A stretch of 50,915 bases of DNA from positions 1-50,915 of the forward strand of contig NZ_JAFBAR010000060.1 of NCBI RefSeq assembly GCF_019247635.1. Reading direction: 5' to 3'. Shown one piece after another: positions 8,231-16,436 of the stretch (position 1 is the first letter of the stretch; each line of letters starts with the position of its first letter). The position numbers were made by a program, and so were the translations under genes. Under the pieces are notes generated by a model. That model ran no database searches. It had not been told where the DNA came from and worked only from the letters and a program-made list of their open reading frames with translations. This DNA comes from Mycobacterium sp. Lineage in GTDB: Bacteria; Actinomycetota; Actinomycetes; Mycobacteriales; Mycobacteriaceae.

Positions 8231-9243
8231 GCGTCGCTGTGCAGCGGCATCCGCACGACCTGGGCGGCATAGGTCAGGCCGGCGCCATATCCGATCAGCA
8301 GGGCCAGATCGCCCGGCTTGGCCGCGCCGATCTCCATGAGTTCGGCGATCGCCAACGGTATGGATGCCGCTGACGTATTCCCCGAGTGCTCAATGTCGCT
8401 GGCGACGATTGCGTCCGGTCGCAACTGCAGGTTCTTGACCAGCAGATCGTTGATGCGGCTGTTGGCCTGGTGTGGCACGAACACGTCGACGTCCTCAGGT
8501 ACGACCCCCGCCGCCTCCATAGCCAGCCGACCGACGTCGCCCATGCGGAACGCCGCCCAGCGGAAGACCGTGGGGCCCTCGAGTCGCACAAACGGGCGCG
8601 GGCCGCTTGGGTTTTGCGCAAAGGTGATCCAGTCGATGTCCTGGCGGATGGCATTGGCCTGCTCGCCGTCGCTGCCTGCGATCGTCGGTCCGATGCCTTG
8701 AACCGGTGTCTCGCCCACCACTACCCCGGCCGCGCCATCGGCGAAGATGAAGCAATTGCCACGGTCACGCAAATCGATTGTGGGAGAGAGCTTTTCGGCG
8801 CCAACCACCAGCATCTTGGCGGCACCGCCCCCGCGAATCATGTCGGCCGCGACGCCGAGTGCGTATCCGAATCCGGCGCACCCCGCCGAGAGATCGAAGC
8901 CGAGAACGCCCTTGGCACCCAGCCCCGCCGCGACCATCGGGGCGGCCGGCGGGGTCTGCAGGAAATGGGTGTTGGTGGTCACGATCACGCCGTCGATGTC
9001 GGATGCGGACAATCCGGCGTTGGCGATCGCCCGTCGACCGGCCTCGATCGCCATGGACGCGGCGGACTCCTCGTCGGCGGCGAATCGGCGTGACTTGATG
9101 CCACTTCGGGTGTAGATCCACTCGTCCGAGGAGTCGATGTTCTGACAGATTTCATCGTTGGTGACGACGCGCTCAGGTCGGTACGCCCCGACGCTGAGCA
9201 TTCCGACGCTCTTGGCCCCACTGGCCGTGGCGATCTGTTTCAT
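8227..9243 (-). CDS. fabH: Beta-ketoacyl-ACP synthase III
   Basis: A 338-aa condensing enzyme. In mycobacteria FabH joins FAS-I acyl-CoA primers to malonyl-AcpM and so links FAS-I to the FAS-II mycolate pathway. The catalytic triad is present: C122 in SAGCAGFG, the histidine in [11 protein letters not shown], and the asparagine in [13 protein letters not shown] 9243 gives MKQIATASG, which aligns with the mycobacterial N-terminus; the longer upstream frame does not. M. tuberculosis has PE_PGRS6 between Rv0531 and fabH, whereas here the two genes converge with a four-base overlap. Confidence 0.96.
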   Translation of the reverse strand: MKQIATASGAKSVGMLSVGAYRPERVVTNDEICQNIDSSDEWIYTRSGIKSRRFAADEESAASMAIEAGRRAIANAGLSASDIDGVIVTTNTHFLQTPPAAPMVAAGLGAKGVLGFDLSAGCAGFGYALGVAADMIRGGGAAKMLVVGAEKLSPTIDLRDRGNCFIFADGAAGVVVGETPVQGIGPTIAGSDGEQANAIRQDIDWITFAQNPSGPRPFVRLEGPTVFRWAAFRMGDVGRLAMEAAGVVPEDVDVFVPHQANSRINDLLVKNLQLRPDAIVASDIEHSGNTSAASIPLAIAELMEIGAAKPGDLALLIGYGAGLTYAAQVVRMPLHSDA

Positions 9244-9344
9244 ATCCGTCTCGGTCCGTCCTGCCTTCGCGCCACCCCCGCCCAACGACTGTAGGCATGT
9301 CGTCTCCGCCGCTCGCCCCGGGACCGGTTTCAGGGGACCCGGTT

Positions 9345-9360
9345 GTCAAGCTTGCTTGAC
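9345..9360. promoter_or_regulatory. Operator-like inverted repeat 1 (GTCAAGC-TT-GCTTGAC)
   Basis: A perfect 7-2-7 inverted repeat that covers the -35 hexamer of the HTH gene promoter. It shares the half-site GTCAA with the second repeat 11 bp downstream. A bound dimer would block RNA polymerase. Confidence 0.65.
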
Positions 9361-9384
9361 GGCCCAGGCGTGTCAAGTTAGATT
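9356..9384 (+). promoter_or_regulatory. Predicted SigA-type leaderless promoter of the HTH/Clp_N cassette
   Basis: TTGACG at 9356-9361 and TAGATT at 9379-9384 are exactly 17 bp apart, and the ATG at 9392 follows the -10 after 7 nt. The transcript should therefore begin at or next to the start codon. Both hexamers lie within inverted repeats, as expected for autorepression. Confidence 0.7.
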
Positions 9385-9388
9385 GACA
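9371..9388. promoter_or_regulatory. Operator-like inverted repeat 2 (TGTCAA-N6-TTGACA)
   Basis: A perfect 6-6-6 inverted repeat spanning the predicted -10 and ending three bases before the ATG. Its half-site equals that of repeat 1 and the two start 26 bp apart. It differs from the HspR HAIR motif (CTTGAGT-N7-ACTCAAG). Confidence 0.65.
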
Positions 9389-9391
9389 TCC

Positions 9392-9619
9392 ATGAGTGAG
9401 CTGTCCGAACTGGGGATCGGATCGGCTGCCGATGAGGCGGCGAGCGCAGACCCCGCCGTCGGGCTGCGCGCGGTGCGTGCATTGCAGCGGTTGCAGGAGC
9501 GGCTGGAGGCGATCCACGTCGCCAATGCACGAGAGCAGGGATGGAGCTGGCAGGCCATTGCCGAGGCCCTTGGGGTCAGTCGGCAGGCCGTGCACCAGAA
9601 GTACAACCGGAGGAGATAA
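9392..9619 (+). CDS. Small helix-turn-helix DNA-binding protein
   Basis: A 75-aa protein. The first 45 residues form a charged, heptad-like helix (VRALQRLQERLEAIHVANAR) that could dimerise. The last 30 residues are a recognisable HTH: GWSWQAIAEALGVSRQAVHQ followed by a basic end. This is the sigma-region-4/MerR-like style found beside Clp_N genes in actinobacteria. It has its own promoter with two inverted repeats and ends 4 nt before the Clp_N start, so it is very likely the regulator of a two-gene operon. I do not recall the pair at this locus in M. tuberculosis, where fabH and menA are neighbours. Confidence 0.85.
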   Translation: MSELSELGIGSAADEAASADPAVGLRAVRALQRLQERLEAIHVANAREQGWSWQAIAEALGVSRQAVHQKYNRRR

Positions 9620-9623
9620 CGCC

Positions 9624-10199
9624 ATGTTCGAGCGCTTCACCCGGCACGCCCGTGTTGCCGTCGTACTCGCCCAGGAGGAGGCCCGCGAGCTGCGGATCCG
9701 CGAAATCGGTCCGCAGCACCTGTTGCTCGGCATCCTGCAGGCCGCCGGGAATGACCTGTCCGCGGTGTTGAACGGCTACGGCTTGACCCCCGACGTGGTG
9801 CGGGAGCGACTGGTCGCGGCGGCGCCGGGTGTGGACGAGTCGGGTCCGGATTTTGCCGAGGACGCCGAAGCGCTGCAAGCCATCGGAATCGATCTTCGGG
9901 CCGTGCGCGACAATGTGGCACGCACCTTTGGCGCCGAGGCGTTCGACAACGCGCTGCATAAGTCGGGTCGACGGCGCCGACGCCGCGGTCATGTTCCGTT
10001 CACCCGCACTGCCAAGAAGACGCTCGAGTTCGCGGTGCGAGAAGCGTTGGCCCACAAGGACAACGAGATCGGCTGTGAGCACCTCCTGCTGGGCATCATG
10101 CGCAGCGGCGACAAGGCGGCCGTCGGCCTGATCACCGAGCACGTCTACACCGCGCAACTGCGCGCGGCGGTCCTTGCGCTACTGGACAAGGCCGCCTAG
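9624..10199 (+). CDS. Stand-alone double Clp_N domain protein (ClpC-like, no ATPase)
   Basis: A 191-aa protein made only of Clp N-terminal repeats. The first is at about residues 1-60 (FTRHARVAVVLAQEEA, then IGPQHLLLGIL). The second is at about 120-185 (FTRTAKKTLEFAVREALA, then IGCEHLLLGIM). A basic linker with a run of arginines near residue 115 joins them. There is no AAA+ module, so it cannot unfold substrates itself. In ClpC1 this domain binds adaptors, phospho-arginine and cyclic peptide antibiotics. Mycobacterial ClpC2/ClpC3 proteins of this type can sequester such ligands. GGAGG at 9609-9613 precedes the ATG. It is co-transcribed with the HTH gene. Confidence 0.9.
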   Translation: MFERFTRHARVAVVLAQEEARELRIREIGPQHLLLGILQAAGNDLSAVLNGYGLTPDVVRERLVAAAPGVDESGPDFAEDAEALQAIGIDLRAVRDNVARTFGAEAFDNALHKSGRRRRRRGHVPFTRTAKKTLEFAVREALAHKDNEIGCEHLLLGIMRSGDKAAVGLITEHVYTAQLRAAVLALLDKAA

Positions 10200-10256
10200 G
10201 AAGCGGCGCCGCGGGAGGTCCCTCGGTACCGGCAACGGGTTGTCACCGGGTGCGTT

Positions 10257-10262
10257 TACACT
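10257..10262 (+). promoter_or_regulatory. Predicted -10 (TACACT) of the HNH gene
   Basis: TACACT lies 7 nt before ATG 10270, which would give a leaderless transcript. No convincing -35 is placed at 16-18 bp. Confidence 0.45.
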
Positions 10263-10269
10263 CGCACAC

Positions 10270-11544
10270 ATGTTCGAAGAATTGTTGGCGGTTGCTCCGG
10301 CCGCCGGAGAGTCGGCGCTCATCGAGCGCATCGCGGAGCTCGAGCGCCTCAAGTCCGCGGCCGCGGCGGGTCAGGCTCGCGCGGCGGCCGCCCTGGATAC
10401 CGCCCGGCGGGCCGCCGAGGCCGATCGTGGGGTGCCCGCGCTGCGGCGTGGGCGCGGGGTGGCCAGCGAGATCGCGCTGGCCCGCCGGGATTCCCCGGCC
10501 CGGGGTAATCGGCATCTGGGATTTGCCAAAGCGTTGGTGCACGAGATGCCGCACACGCTGGCCGCCCTGGAATCCGGGGCGCTCTCAGAGTGGCGAGCCA
10601 CCCTGATCGTGCGCGAAAGCGCCTGCCTCACCGTCGAAGACCGCGCGGTGTTGGACGCCGAACTGTGCGCCGAGCCCGCGGGCCTGGACGGCATGGGCGA
10701 TGCGCGGGTGGCCGCGGCGGCCAAGGCGATCGCCTACCGCCTCGACCCGCACGCCGTCGTCGAGCGCGCCGCCAGAGCCGAACACGAGCGCACCCTGACC
10801 ATCCGCCCCGCCCCAGACACGATGACCTATGTGACCGCGCTGTTGCCGGTCGCTGCGGGTGTGGCGGTCTATGCGGCCTGCAAACGCGCCGCCGATGCCT
10901 GCGCTGACGGGCGCTCACGCGGACAGGTGATGGCCGACACCCTGGTCGAACGGGTCACCGGCCGGGCGGCCAGCACACCGGTGCCCGTGGCGGTCAACCT
11001 GGTGCTCTCCGACGAGACCCTGCTGGGCGGGAACAGCGCGCCGGCCGACATCACCGGCTATGGACCCATCCCCGCCGCGGTGGCCCGCGCCATGGTGTCC
11101 AGCGCGGTCACCGACAAACGCTCACGGGCCACCCTGCGCCGGCTTTATGCCCACCCGCGCTCGGGTGCCCTGGTAGCCATGGAATCGCGGGCCCGCTGCT
11201 TCCCCCGCGCCCTGGCCGGATTCATCGAGCTACGCGATCAACGCTGCCGCACCCCCTACTGCGACGCCCCGATCCGCCACCGCGACCACGCCCAACCCTG
11301 GGCCCACCACGGGCCCACCACCGCCGAAAACGGAATCGGGCTCTGCGAAAGCTGCAACTACGCCAAACAAGCAGACGGCTGGCGCGTCGACACCAACATC
11401 GACGAACACCACATCCACACCGCCCAATTCACGACACCCACGGGCAAGCGCTACCGCTCCGGGGCCCCACCCCGCACCCAAGTCGTCAGCCTCAGCGACC
11501 TCGAAATCCGCATCGGCGTCGCCCTAGCGCGACACGCCGCCTAG
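10270..11544 (+). CDS. DUF222/HNH endonuclease, 13E12 repeat family
   Basis: A 424-aa member of the mycobacterial 13E12 family. The long DUF222 helical region (residues 1 to about 330) ends in an HNH module: CRTPYCDAPIRHRDHAQPW, then GIGLCESCNYAKQ, with both zinc-type cysteine pairs and the central histidines intact. Family members are multicopy in M. tuberculosis (REP13E12), one copy being the phiRv1 target. They are thought to be mobile or phage-linked, but the role is not settled. C-ending codons become more frequent in the last third, which hints at a separate origin. It sits inside the fabH-menA insertion. Confidence 0.9.
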   Translation: MFEELLAVAPAAGESALIERIAELERLKSAAAAGQARAAAALDTARRAAEADRGVPALRRGRGVASEIALARRDSPARGNRHLGFAKALVHEMPHTLAALESGALSEWRATLIVRESACLTVEDRAVLDAELCAEPAGLDGMGDARVAAAAKAIAYRLDPHAVVERAARAEHERTLTIRPAPDTMTYVTALLPVAAGVAVYAACKRAADACADGRSRGQVMADTLVERVTGRAASTPVPVAVNLVLSDETLLGGNSAPADITGYGPIPAAVARAMVSSAVTDKRSRATLRRLYAHPRSGALVAMESRARCFPRALAGFIELRDQRCRTPYCDAPIRHRDHAQPWAHHGPTTAENGIGLCESCNYAKQADGWRVDTNIDEHHIHTAQFTTPTGKRYRSGAPPRTQVVSLSDLEIRIGVALARHAA

Positions 11545-11561
11545 CGCTGGGGACGCGCTAG
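11541..11561. terminator. Bidirectional stem-loop between HNH gene and menA
   Basis: CTAGCGC, a 7-nt loop, then GCGCTAG: a perfect 7-bp stem. The left arm contains the stop codon of the HNH gene and the right arm the stop codon of menA on the other strand. There is no U-tract, which is common for mycobacterial terminators. Confidence 0.55.
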
Positions 11562-12424
11562 AAAGCGAGCGCCAATGCCACCGCGATCGCCCACACCAGC
11601 ATGGCCAAACCGGTGTCGCGCAGTACCGGGATCAACGCGGGCCCGACGGCGCCGGATCGCACCGGGGCCAGCGCGCGCACGGCGAAAGGCGTGGCCACCA
11701 GCCCGACCGCACACCAGGGCGTCGCCAGCATCAGCACCAGGGTCAGTACCCCGGCGCTGCCGAGCAGCACCTGGTACAGCACCCGCGTGCGGGCATCGCC
11801 GAGGCGCACCGCCAGCGTCATCTTCCCGGACTGAACGTCGGTGGGGATGTCCCGCAGGTTGTTGGCCACCAGCACCGACGACGACAGCGCCCCGGTCGCC
11901 ACGGCCAGGACCGCGCCCACCCAGTCCACCCGCAGCGCCTGGGTGTACTGCGTGCCCAGCACGGCGATCAGGCCGAAGAACACGAACACCGCGGCCTCGC
12001 CGAAGCCCGCATAGCCGTAGGGCCTGGACCCGCCGGTGTACAGCCACGCGCCGGCGATGCAGGCGGCACCCACGGCGATCAGCCAAGGCGCGCTGAACAC
12101 CGCCAGCACCAGGCCGGCCGCCGCACCCACGCCGAGGCTCACGACCGCCGCGGCCAGCACCGCGCGAGGGCGAGCTAGCCGCGCCCCGACCAAGCGCACC
12201 GGCCCGGCCCGCTCGTCGTCGGTGCCGCGGACGCCGTCGGAGTAGTCGTTGGCGTAGTTCACGCCGATGATCAGGGCGACCGCTACGGCCAGCGCCAGCA
12301 GCGCCTTCCACCACACCGCGCCGTGCAGCCACGCGGCCGCGCCGGTGCCCGCGACGACCGGCGCCACCGCGTTGGGCAGGGTGCGCGGGCGCGCTCCGTT
12401 AATCCACTGCGCAAAAGTGGCCAC
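11558..12424 (-). CDS. menA: 1,4-dihydroxy-2-naphthoate prenyltransferase
   Basis: A UbiA-family membrane enzyme that attaches the polyprenyl tail to DHNA to make demethylmenaquinone. The first Asp-rich motif is NYANDYSDG and the second is NNLRDIPTD. About eight to nine helices are visible. GTG 12424 gives [17 protein letters not shown] (288 aa), matching the mycobacterial N-terminus. ATG 12442 and TTG 12451 are in-frame alternatives that would overlap the start of the divergent phosphorylase gene. The prenyl donor may come from GrcC1 further along this window. Confidence 0.94.
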   Translation of the reverse strand: MATFAQWINGARPRTLPNAVAPVVAGTGAAAWLHGAVWWKALLALAVAVALIIGVNYANDYSDGVRGTDDERAGPVRLVGARLARPRAVLAAAVVSLGVGAAAGLVLAVFSAPWLIAVGAACIAGAWLYTGGSRPYGYAGFGEAAVFVFFGLIAVLGTQYTQALRVDWVGAVLAVATGALSSSVLVANNLRDIPTDVQSGKMTLAVRLGDARTRVLYQVLLGSAGVLTLVLMLATPWCAVGLVATPFAVRALAPVRSGAVGPALIPVLRDTGLAMLVWAIAVALALAF

Positions 12425-12440
12425 CAAGGCATCCTGCCGC

Positions 12441-13235
12441 ATGGACCACAATGGGCGGATGCTCGGAGTGATCGGTGGCAGCGGCTTCTACACTTTCTTT
12501 GACTCTGACGTGTATGACACCACCGTGGACACCCCGTACGGCCGGCCCAGCGCCTCGATCACGGTCGGCACCGTCGGGGAGCACGAGGTCGCGTTCCTGC
12601 CGCGGCACGGCGCGCGCCACGAATATTCGGCGCACACGGTGCCCTACCGGGCCAACATGTGGGCGCTGGGGGCGCTGGGCGTACGGCGGGTTTTCGCGCC
12701 GTGCGCGGTCGGCAGCCTGCGACCCGAACTCGGTCCGGGCACCCTGGTGGTGCCCGACCAACTGGTGGACCGCACCACCGGCCGGGCGGACACCTACTTC
12801 GATTCCGGTGCGATTCACGTCGACTTCGCCGATCCCTACTGCCCGACCTTGCGCTCCGCGGTCACCGGGCTGCCCGGCGTGGTCGACGGCGGCACTATGG
12901 TGGTGATCCAGGGGCCGCGGTTTTCCACCCGGGCCGAAAGCCGGTGGTTCGCATCGGCTGGCTTCAGCCTGGTTAACATGACCGGCTATCCGGAAGCCGT
13001 ACTCGCCCGGGAACTCGAATTATGTTATGCAGCAATCGCTTTGGTGACAGATCTGGACGCGGGCATCGAAGCGGGCGAGGGCGTTAAAGCCGTCGACGTG
13101 TTCGCCCAGTTCGAGCAGAACATCGAGCCGTTCAAGACGCTGGTGCGGACCGCGCTCGGCCGGGTCGCGGCCGAGCGCACATGCACGCACTGCCAGGCGC
13201 ACACGGGCGTCGCGTTACCGATCGAGCTGCCGTGA
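12441..13235 (+). CDS. mtnP: S-methyl-5'-thioadenosine phosphorylase (PNP family)
   Basis: A 264-aa phosphorylase equivalent to Rv0535 (also labelled pnp). It cleaves methylthioadenosine to adenine and methylthioribose-1-phosphate in methionine and polyamine salvage. The N-terminal [42 protein letters not shown] and [15 protein letters not shown] are family signatures. [19 protein letters not shown] favours MTA over inosine or guanosine as substrate. The ATG lies 16 bp from the menA GTG on the other strand. The end overlaps the next gene by four bases. Confidence 0.93.
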   Translation: MDHNGRMLGVIGGSGFYTFFDSDVYDTTVDTPYGRPSASITVGTVGEHEVAFLPRHGARHEYSAHTVPYRANMWALGALGVRRVFAPCAVGSLRPELGPGTLVVPDQLVDRTTGRADTYFDSGAIHVDFADPYCPTLRSAVTGLPGVVDGGTMVVIQGPRFSTRAESRWFASAGFSLVNMTGYPEAVLARELELCYAAIALVTDLDAGIEAGEGVKAVDVFAQFEQNIEPFKTLVRTALGRVAAERTCTHCQAHTGVALPIELP

Positions 13236-14308
13236 GGGTGCTGTTGACGGGCGCGGCCGGGTTCATCGGGACCCGGATCAGCGAGGCGCTGCTCAAGGCG
13301 GGCCACGAGGTGGTCGGCGTCGACGCGATGCTGCCCGCCGCGCACGGCCCCAACCCCCAGCTGCCGGAAGGGTGTCGCCGGGTCGACGTCCGCGACGCCG
13401 ACGCCCTGGCTCCCCTGCTCAAGGGCGTGGATCTGGTGTGTCATCAGGCGGCGATGGTGGGTGCCGGGGTGGACGCCGCCGACGCGCCCGTCTACGCGGG
13501 CCACAACGACTTCGCCACCACGGTGCTGTTGGCACAGATGTTCGCCGCAGGGGTCGACCGCCTGGTCCTGGCGTCGTCGATGGTCGTCTACGGGCAGGGC
13601 CGTTATCACTGCGCCGAACACGGCGAGGTGGACCCGCTGCCGCGGCGGCGCGCCGACCTGGAGGCCGGGGCTTTCGAGCACCGTTGCCCGGTCGGCGGCG
13701 AGGAGCTGTCGTGGCGGTTGGTCGACGAGGACGCCCCGTTACGGCCGCGCAGCCTCTATGCGGCCGGCAAGACCGCGCAGGAGCACTACGCACTGGCGTG
13801 GTCGGAGGCGACTAGCGGCTCGGTGGTGGCGTTGCGCTACCACAACGTCTACGGCCCGGGCATGCCGAGCGACACCCCGTACTCCGGGGTGGCCGCGATC
13901 TTCCGATCGGCATTGGAAAAGGGTGAGCCGCCGAAGGTCTTCGAAGACGGCGGTCAGATGCGCGACTTCGTACACGTCGACGACGTGGCCGCGGCCAACC
14001 TCGCCGCCGCGGACCTGCTAGCGGGCGGCCACGACAGTTTTACCGCCGTCAACGTCTGCTCGGGGCGGCCGATCTCGATCCTGGAGGTGGCCAGCGCGCT
14101 GTGCGAAACACGGGGCCCCGAGATGCAACCGGTGGTCACCGGGCAGTACCGCGCCGGGGATGTGCGCCACATTGTGGCCGATCCGGGGCGGGCCGCCGAG
14201 GTGCTGGGTTTCCGCGCGGAAGTGGCTCCGCGCGAGGGTCTGCGCGAGTTTGCATTTGCACCGTTGCGGGGCCGTGTAAGCGGAGACAAACGAGAGTCAG
14301 CCCACTAA
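13232..14308 (+). CDS. galE3: NAD-dependent sugar epimerase/dehydratase, GalE-like
   Basis: A 358-aa extended SDR in the position of Rv0536. The Rossmann motif GAAGFIG opens the protein, the catalytic Tyr and Lys are in SLYAAGKTAQEHYA, and DFVHVDDVAAANL is the usual C-terminal substrate-side motif. Nucleotide sugars such as UDP-glucose are the expected substrates, but the C-terminal lobe varies, so the exact sugar is unknown. The GTG start overlaps the phosphorylase stop (GTGA). Confidence 0.9.
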   Translation: MRVLLTGAAGFIGTRISEALLKAGHEVVGVDAMLPAAHGPNPQLPEGCRRVDVRDADALAPLLKGVDLVCHQAAMVGAGVDAADAPVYAGHNDFATTVLLAQMFAAGVDRLVLASSMVVYGQGRYHCAEHGEVDPLPRRRADLEAGAFEHRCPVGGEELSWRLVDEDAPLRPRSLYAAGKTAQEHYALAWSEATSGSVVALRYHNVYGPGMPSDTPYSGVAAIFRSALEKGEPPKVFEDGGQMRDFVHVDDVAAANLAAADLLAGGHDSFTAVNVCSGRPISILEVASALCETRGPEMQPVVTGQYRAGDVRHIVADPGRAAEVLGFRAEVAPREGLREFAFAPLRGRVSGDKRESAH

Positions 14309-14319
14309 ACTCCCCCGAT

Positions 14320-14700
14320 GTGGCAACCCCGTCGAACCCTTGGGGTCACGAACGAGGAAGACTTTCGCGTCAGCTGCTGATGCGGGATCAGACCCTTGGT
14401 CGTCGGCGAGCCCGACAGCTGTGCCGGAGCTTCGCCTGCGTCGGTGTCCAAACCTCACCGGAACGTCTTCGGCAGCTCGCGGCCGGAGCGGACGTCGCGG
14501 ACGAGGAGTGGACGCGGGTCAACTTCGCGTTGATCGCGACCCGGCTTACCGGCGAGATGCGGGTCTCCAGATATCGGCGGTTACGGCGCCGCGGCACCCA
14601 CTCGCTCATCTTCGCGGGCATGGTGCTGGTCGCGTTGAACTTCCTGGTCTGCGGCGCCTACCTGTTGCTCAGCTTGGCCAATCAATCGATGCCCTGGTAG
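14320..14700 (+). CDS. Small protein with C-terminal membrane helix
   Basis: A 126-aa product (106 aa if ATG 14380 is used) I do not recognise. The soluble part is arginine-rich and contains an alpha-helical stretch (SPERLRQLAAGADVADEEW). It ends in one hydrophobic helix near LIFAGMVLVALNFLVCGAY and a few extra residues, so it looks tail-anchored. TAAACT at 14306-14311 lies 8 nt before GTG 14320, compatible with leaderless expression. It converges on the membrane protein gene below. The frame shows codon bias like its neighbours, so I believe it is real. Confidence 0.6.
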   Translation: MATPSNPWGHERGRLSRQLLMRDQTLGRRRARQLCRSFACVGVQTSPERLRQLAAGADVADEEWTRVNFALIATRLTGEMRVSRYRRLRRRGTHSLIFAGMVLVALNFLVCGAYLLLSLANQSMPW

Positions 14701-14723
14701 CGGCCCGGGCAATTCACGGGCCG
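14701..14723. terminator. Bidirectional stem-loop between convergent membrane-protein genes
   Basis: CGGCCCG, a 9-nt loop, then CGGGCCG: a perfect 7-bp GC stem. It starts right after the stop codon at 14700, and its loop contains the stop codon of the opposite gene. It lacks a U-run. Confidence 0.5.
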
Positions 14724-16372
14724 TCCGGCCGCCGATAGATCTTCGGCGCGGCGCCAGGCGTTTGCGCGGGCATCTGCCGCGTGGCGGACTCACCGGCGCG
14801 GAAGATGCGGGGTGAGGCGCCCGGGGCGGACAATACCGTGGTCGGTGCCTCGCCGCCGGCGGCGACCGCAAAGTTCGTGGTTGGTGCTGCGGCCGGCGCG
14901 ACGCGAGCGCCCGGCTGCGCCTGACCGGCCCTGGCGGGTCCGGTCCCGCCGCGGCCGTGGGCAGCGGGGCGCCGTCGCGCGGGTCGGCGTCTGCGGCGAC
15001 CGACGATAACGGCGGCGACGAAGATGCCCAGCGCCAGCCCGCACAGCACGACGTCGAACGTGCTGGTGATCTGCTGGGCGAGGTTGTTTCCGTAGACGGG
15101 GTTTGGCGGCACCGAGGACGCCTCGAACCGCGGCGCCAGCATGATGCCCACGATCACGCGGGCGATGGTGAGGGTGGCCAGCGCTCCGCACAGCGACGCG
15201 ATCGGTCTGGCGGACCCACTCGTGTTGGCCAGCGTCCTTCGAAGCCAGATCGCCAGCACCCCGGTGGCCCCGTCGAACACGGCCAGCGTCACGGTGTCAT
15301 ACCGCGAGTACGGGTAATTCAGCAGCACCGCGACGACCAGGTCGGTGATCCTCATCAGCACCGACCCAAAGCACCAGATGGCGATGAGCGCCAAGCCTTT
15401 TCGGGCCGCCTCCCCCCACGCGCTCCGGTCGGACGGCGGCGCGCTCCAGGCACCGAACAGCGTCCGCGGCGCGAAGATCGCCGCGCCCGCCGCCCACGCC
15501 AGGTAACCCTCGTATCCGACCCCCGCCGTCGAGGTGTTCTGCGCGATGCCATGGAACGCGTCGATCTCACGGCCGACGGGAAGGAGCCACACGATGACCC
15601 CGGCGGCCAGCGTCGACAACCCGAGCGCGCTGGTCGCCAGGCGGCCGGCCTTGGTGCCGCGAAGCAGCCACCGCGAGGCGACGAACACGGCGACGAACGC
15701 CACCGCGCCGTACACCACCGCGGTGAGGATGACCGCCACATTCTCCTTGCCGAATCCGGACGAACCGTTCGAGCCGCGGATTGCGAACGTGATCCTCCAG
15801 GCCAGGTTGAAACCGAAGCTCAGCGCCGCGCCGATTATCGAGGCGTAGCCGGTGATCTGGGCGGCCCGCAGCCATCTGCTGAAGCTGCGATCGTCCGCCT
15901 CATGTTCTGTGCCCAGGCCGGTGATCGCCGGTTGCGCGCCCGACAGGGCCCCCGCGATCCCCAGCCACGCCCCCGGCCCCACACCACCCGGCACGTGCAC
16001 GGTGCCCCCGGAACGGATCGTCTCGAACACGTCGAACGCCACGAAGGCGAGCACCAGCAGCACGTAGGGGGCGTTGAGGACCAAGCGAACACGGCTGGAC
16101 GACTTCCAGGGACCCACGAGGGCGCCCAGGGCGAGCACCGACACGGCGATGAGCAGCGCGAACAGGGCGGTGTTGCTGCCGGGGATTCCGATGCCGAAAT
16201 ACAGGTTCCATGGCAACAACGCCGCGGCGACAATCAGGGCGGCGGTGACGAGATCGCGCACGCCGTTCCATCGCGGTGTGGGTGCGGTGGGCGCGCGCGC
16301 AGGCAGCTGCTGCGTCGGCGCGGCCCGTGCGCCGATCGGCCCCGTCGGTGTGTCGTCGCTGTTCTGGCTCAC
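14714..16372 (-). CDS. Integral membrane protein (Rv0537c type)
   Basis: A 552-aa protein in the place of Rv0537c. A short cytosolic N-terminus rich in Thr, Pro and Ala is followed by roughly ten to twelve hydrophobic helices (for example VTAALIVAAALLPWNLYFGI and LFALLIAVSVLALGALVG). It ends in a hydrophilic tail of about 90 residues rich in Arg, Ala and Pro ([17 protein letters not shown]). I see no catalytic motif and no transporter signature I would trust. The GTG start at 16372 faces the start of the next gene across a 268-bp divergent region. Confidence 0.85.
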   Translation of the reverse strand: MSQNSDDTPTGPIGARAAPTQQLPARAPTAPTPRWNGVRDLVTAALIVAAALLPWNLYFGIGIPGSNTALFALLIAVSVLALGALVGPWKSSSRVRLVLNAPYVLLVLAFVAFDVFETIRSGGTVHVPGGVGPGAWLGIAGALSGAQPAITGLGTEHEADDRSFSRWLRAAQITGYASIIGAALSFGFNLAWRITFAIRGSNGSSGFGKENVAVILTAVVYGAVAFVAVFVASRWLLRGTKAGRLATSALGLSTLAAGVIVWLLPVGREIDAFHGIAQNTSTAGVGYEGYLAWAAGAAIFAPRTLFGAWSAPPSDRSAWGEAARKGLALIAIWCFGSVLMRITDLVVAVLLNYPYSRYDTVTLAVFDGATGVLAIWLRRTLANTSGSARPIASLCGALATLTIARVIVGIMLAPRFEASSVPPNPVYGNNLAQQITSTFDVVLCGLALGIFVAAVIVGRRRRRPARRRPAAHGRGGTGPARAGQAQPGARVAPAAAPTTNFAVAAGGEAPTTVLSAPGASPRIFRAGESATRQMPAQTPGAAPKIYRRPDGP

Positions 16373-16421
16373 GAAGCCCCCCGGAGATCAAGGACGGTTG
16401 TTGTCGACGCGGATTGGGTTC

Positions 16422-16436
16422 TGCATCCAGGATGCA
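16422..16436. promoter_or_regulatory. 15-bp perfect palindrome in a divergent promoter region
   Basis: TGCATCC-A-GGATGCA, a perfect 7-1-7 inverted repeat 50 bp upstream of the minus-strand membrane protein gene and about 205 bp before ATG 16641. It could be an operator. Further along, TTACGC (16564-16569) and TAATGA (16586-16591) may form a weak promoter for the plus-strand gene. Nothing else stands out in this 268-bp gap. Confidence 0.4.

Noticed and set aside
9371..9388. HspR HAIR operator
   Set aside because: The half-sites are TGTCAA with a 6-bp spacer, not CTTGAGT with a 7-bp spacer.
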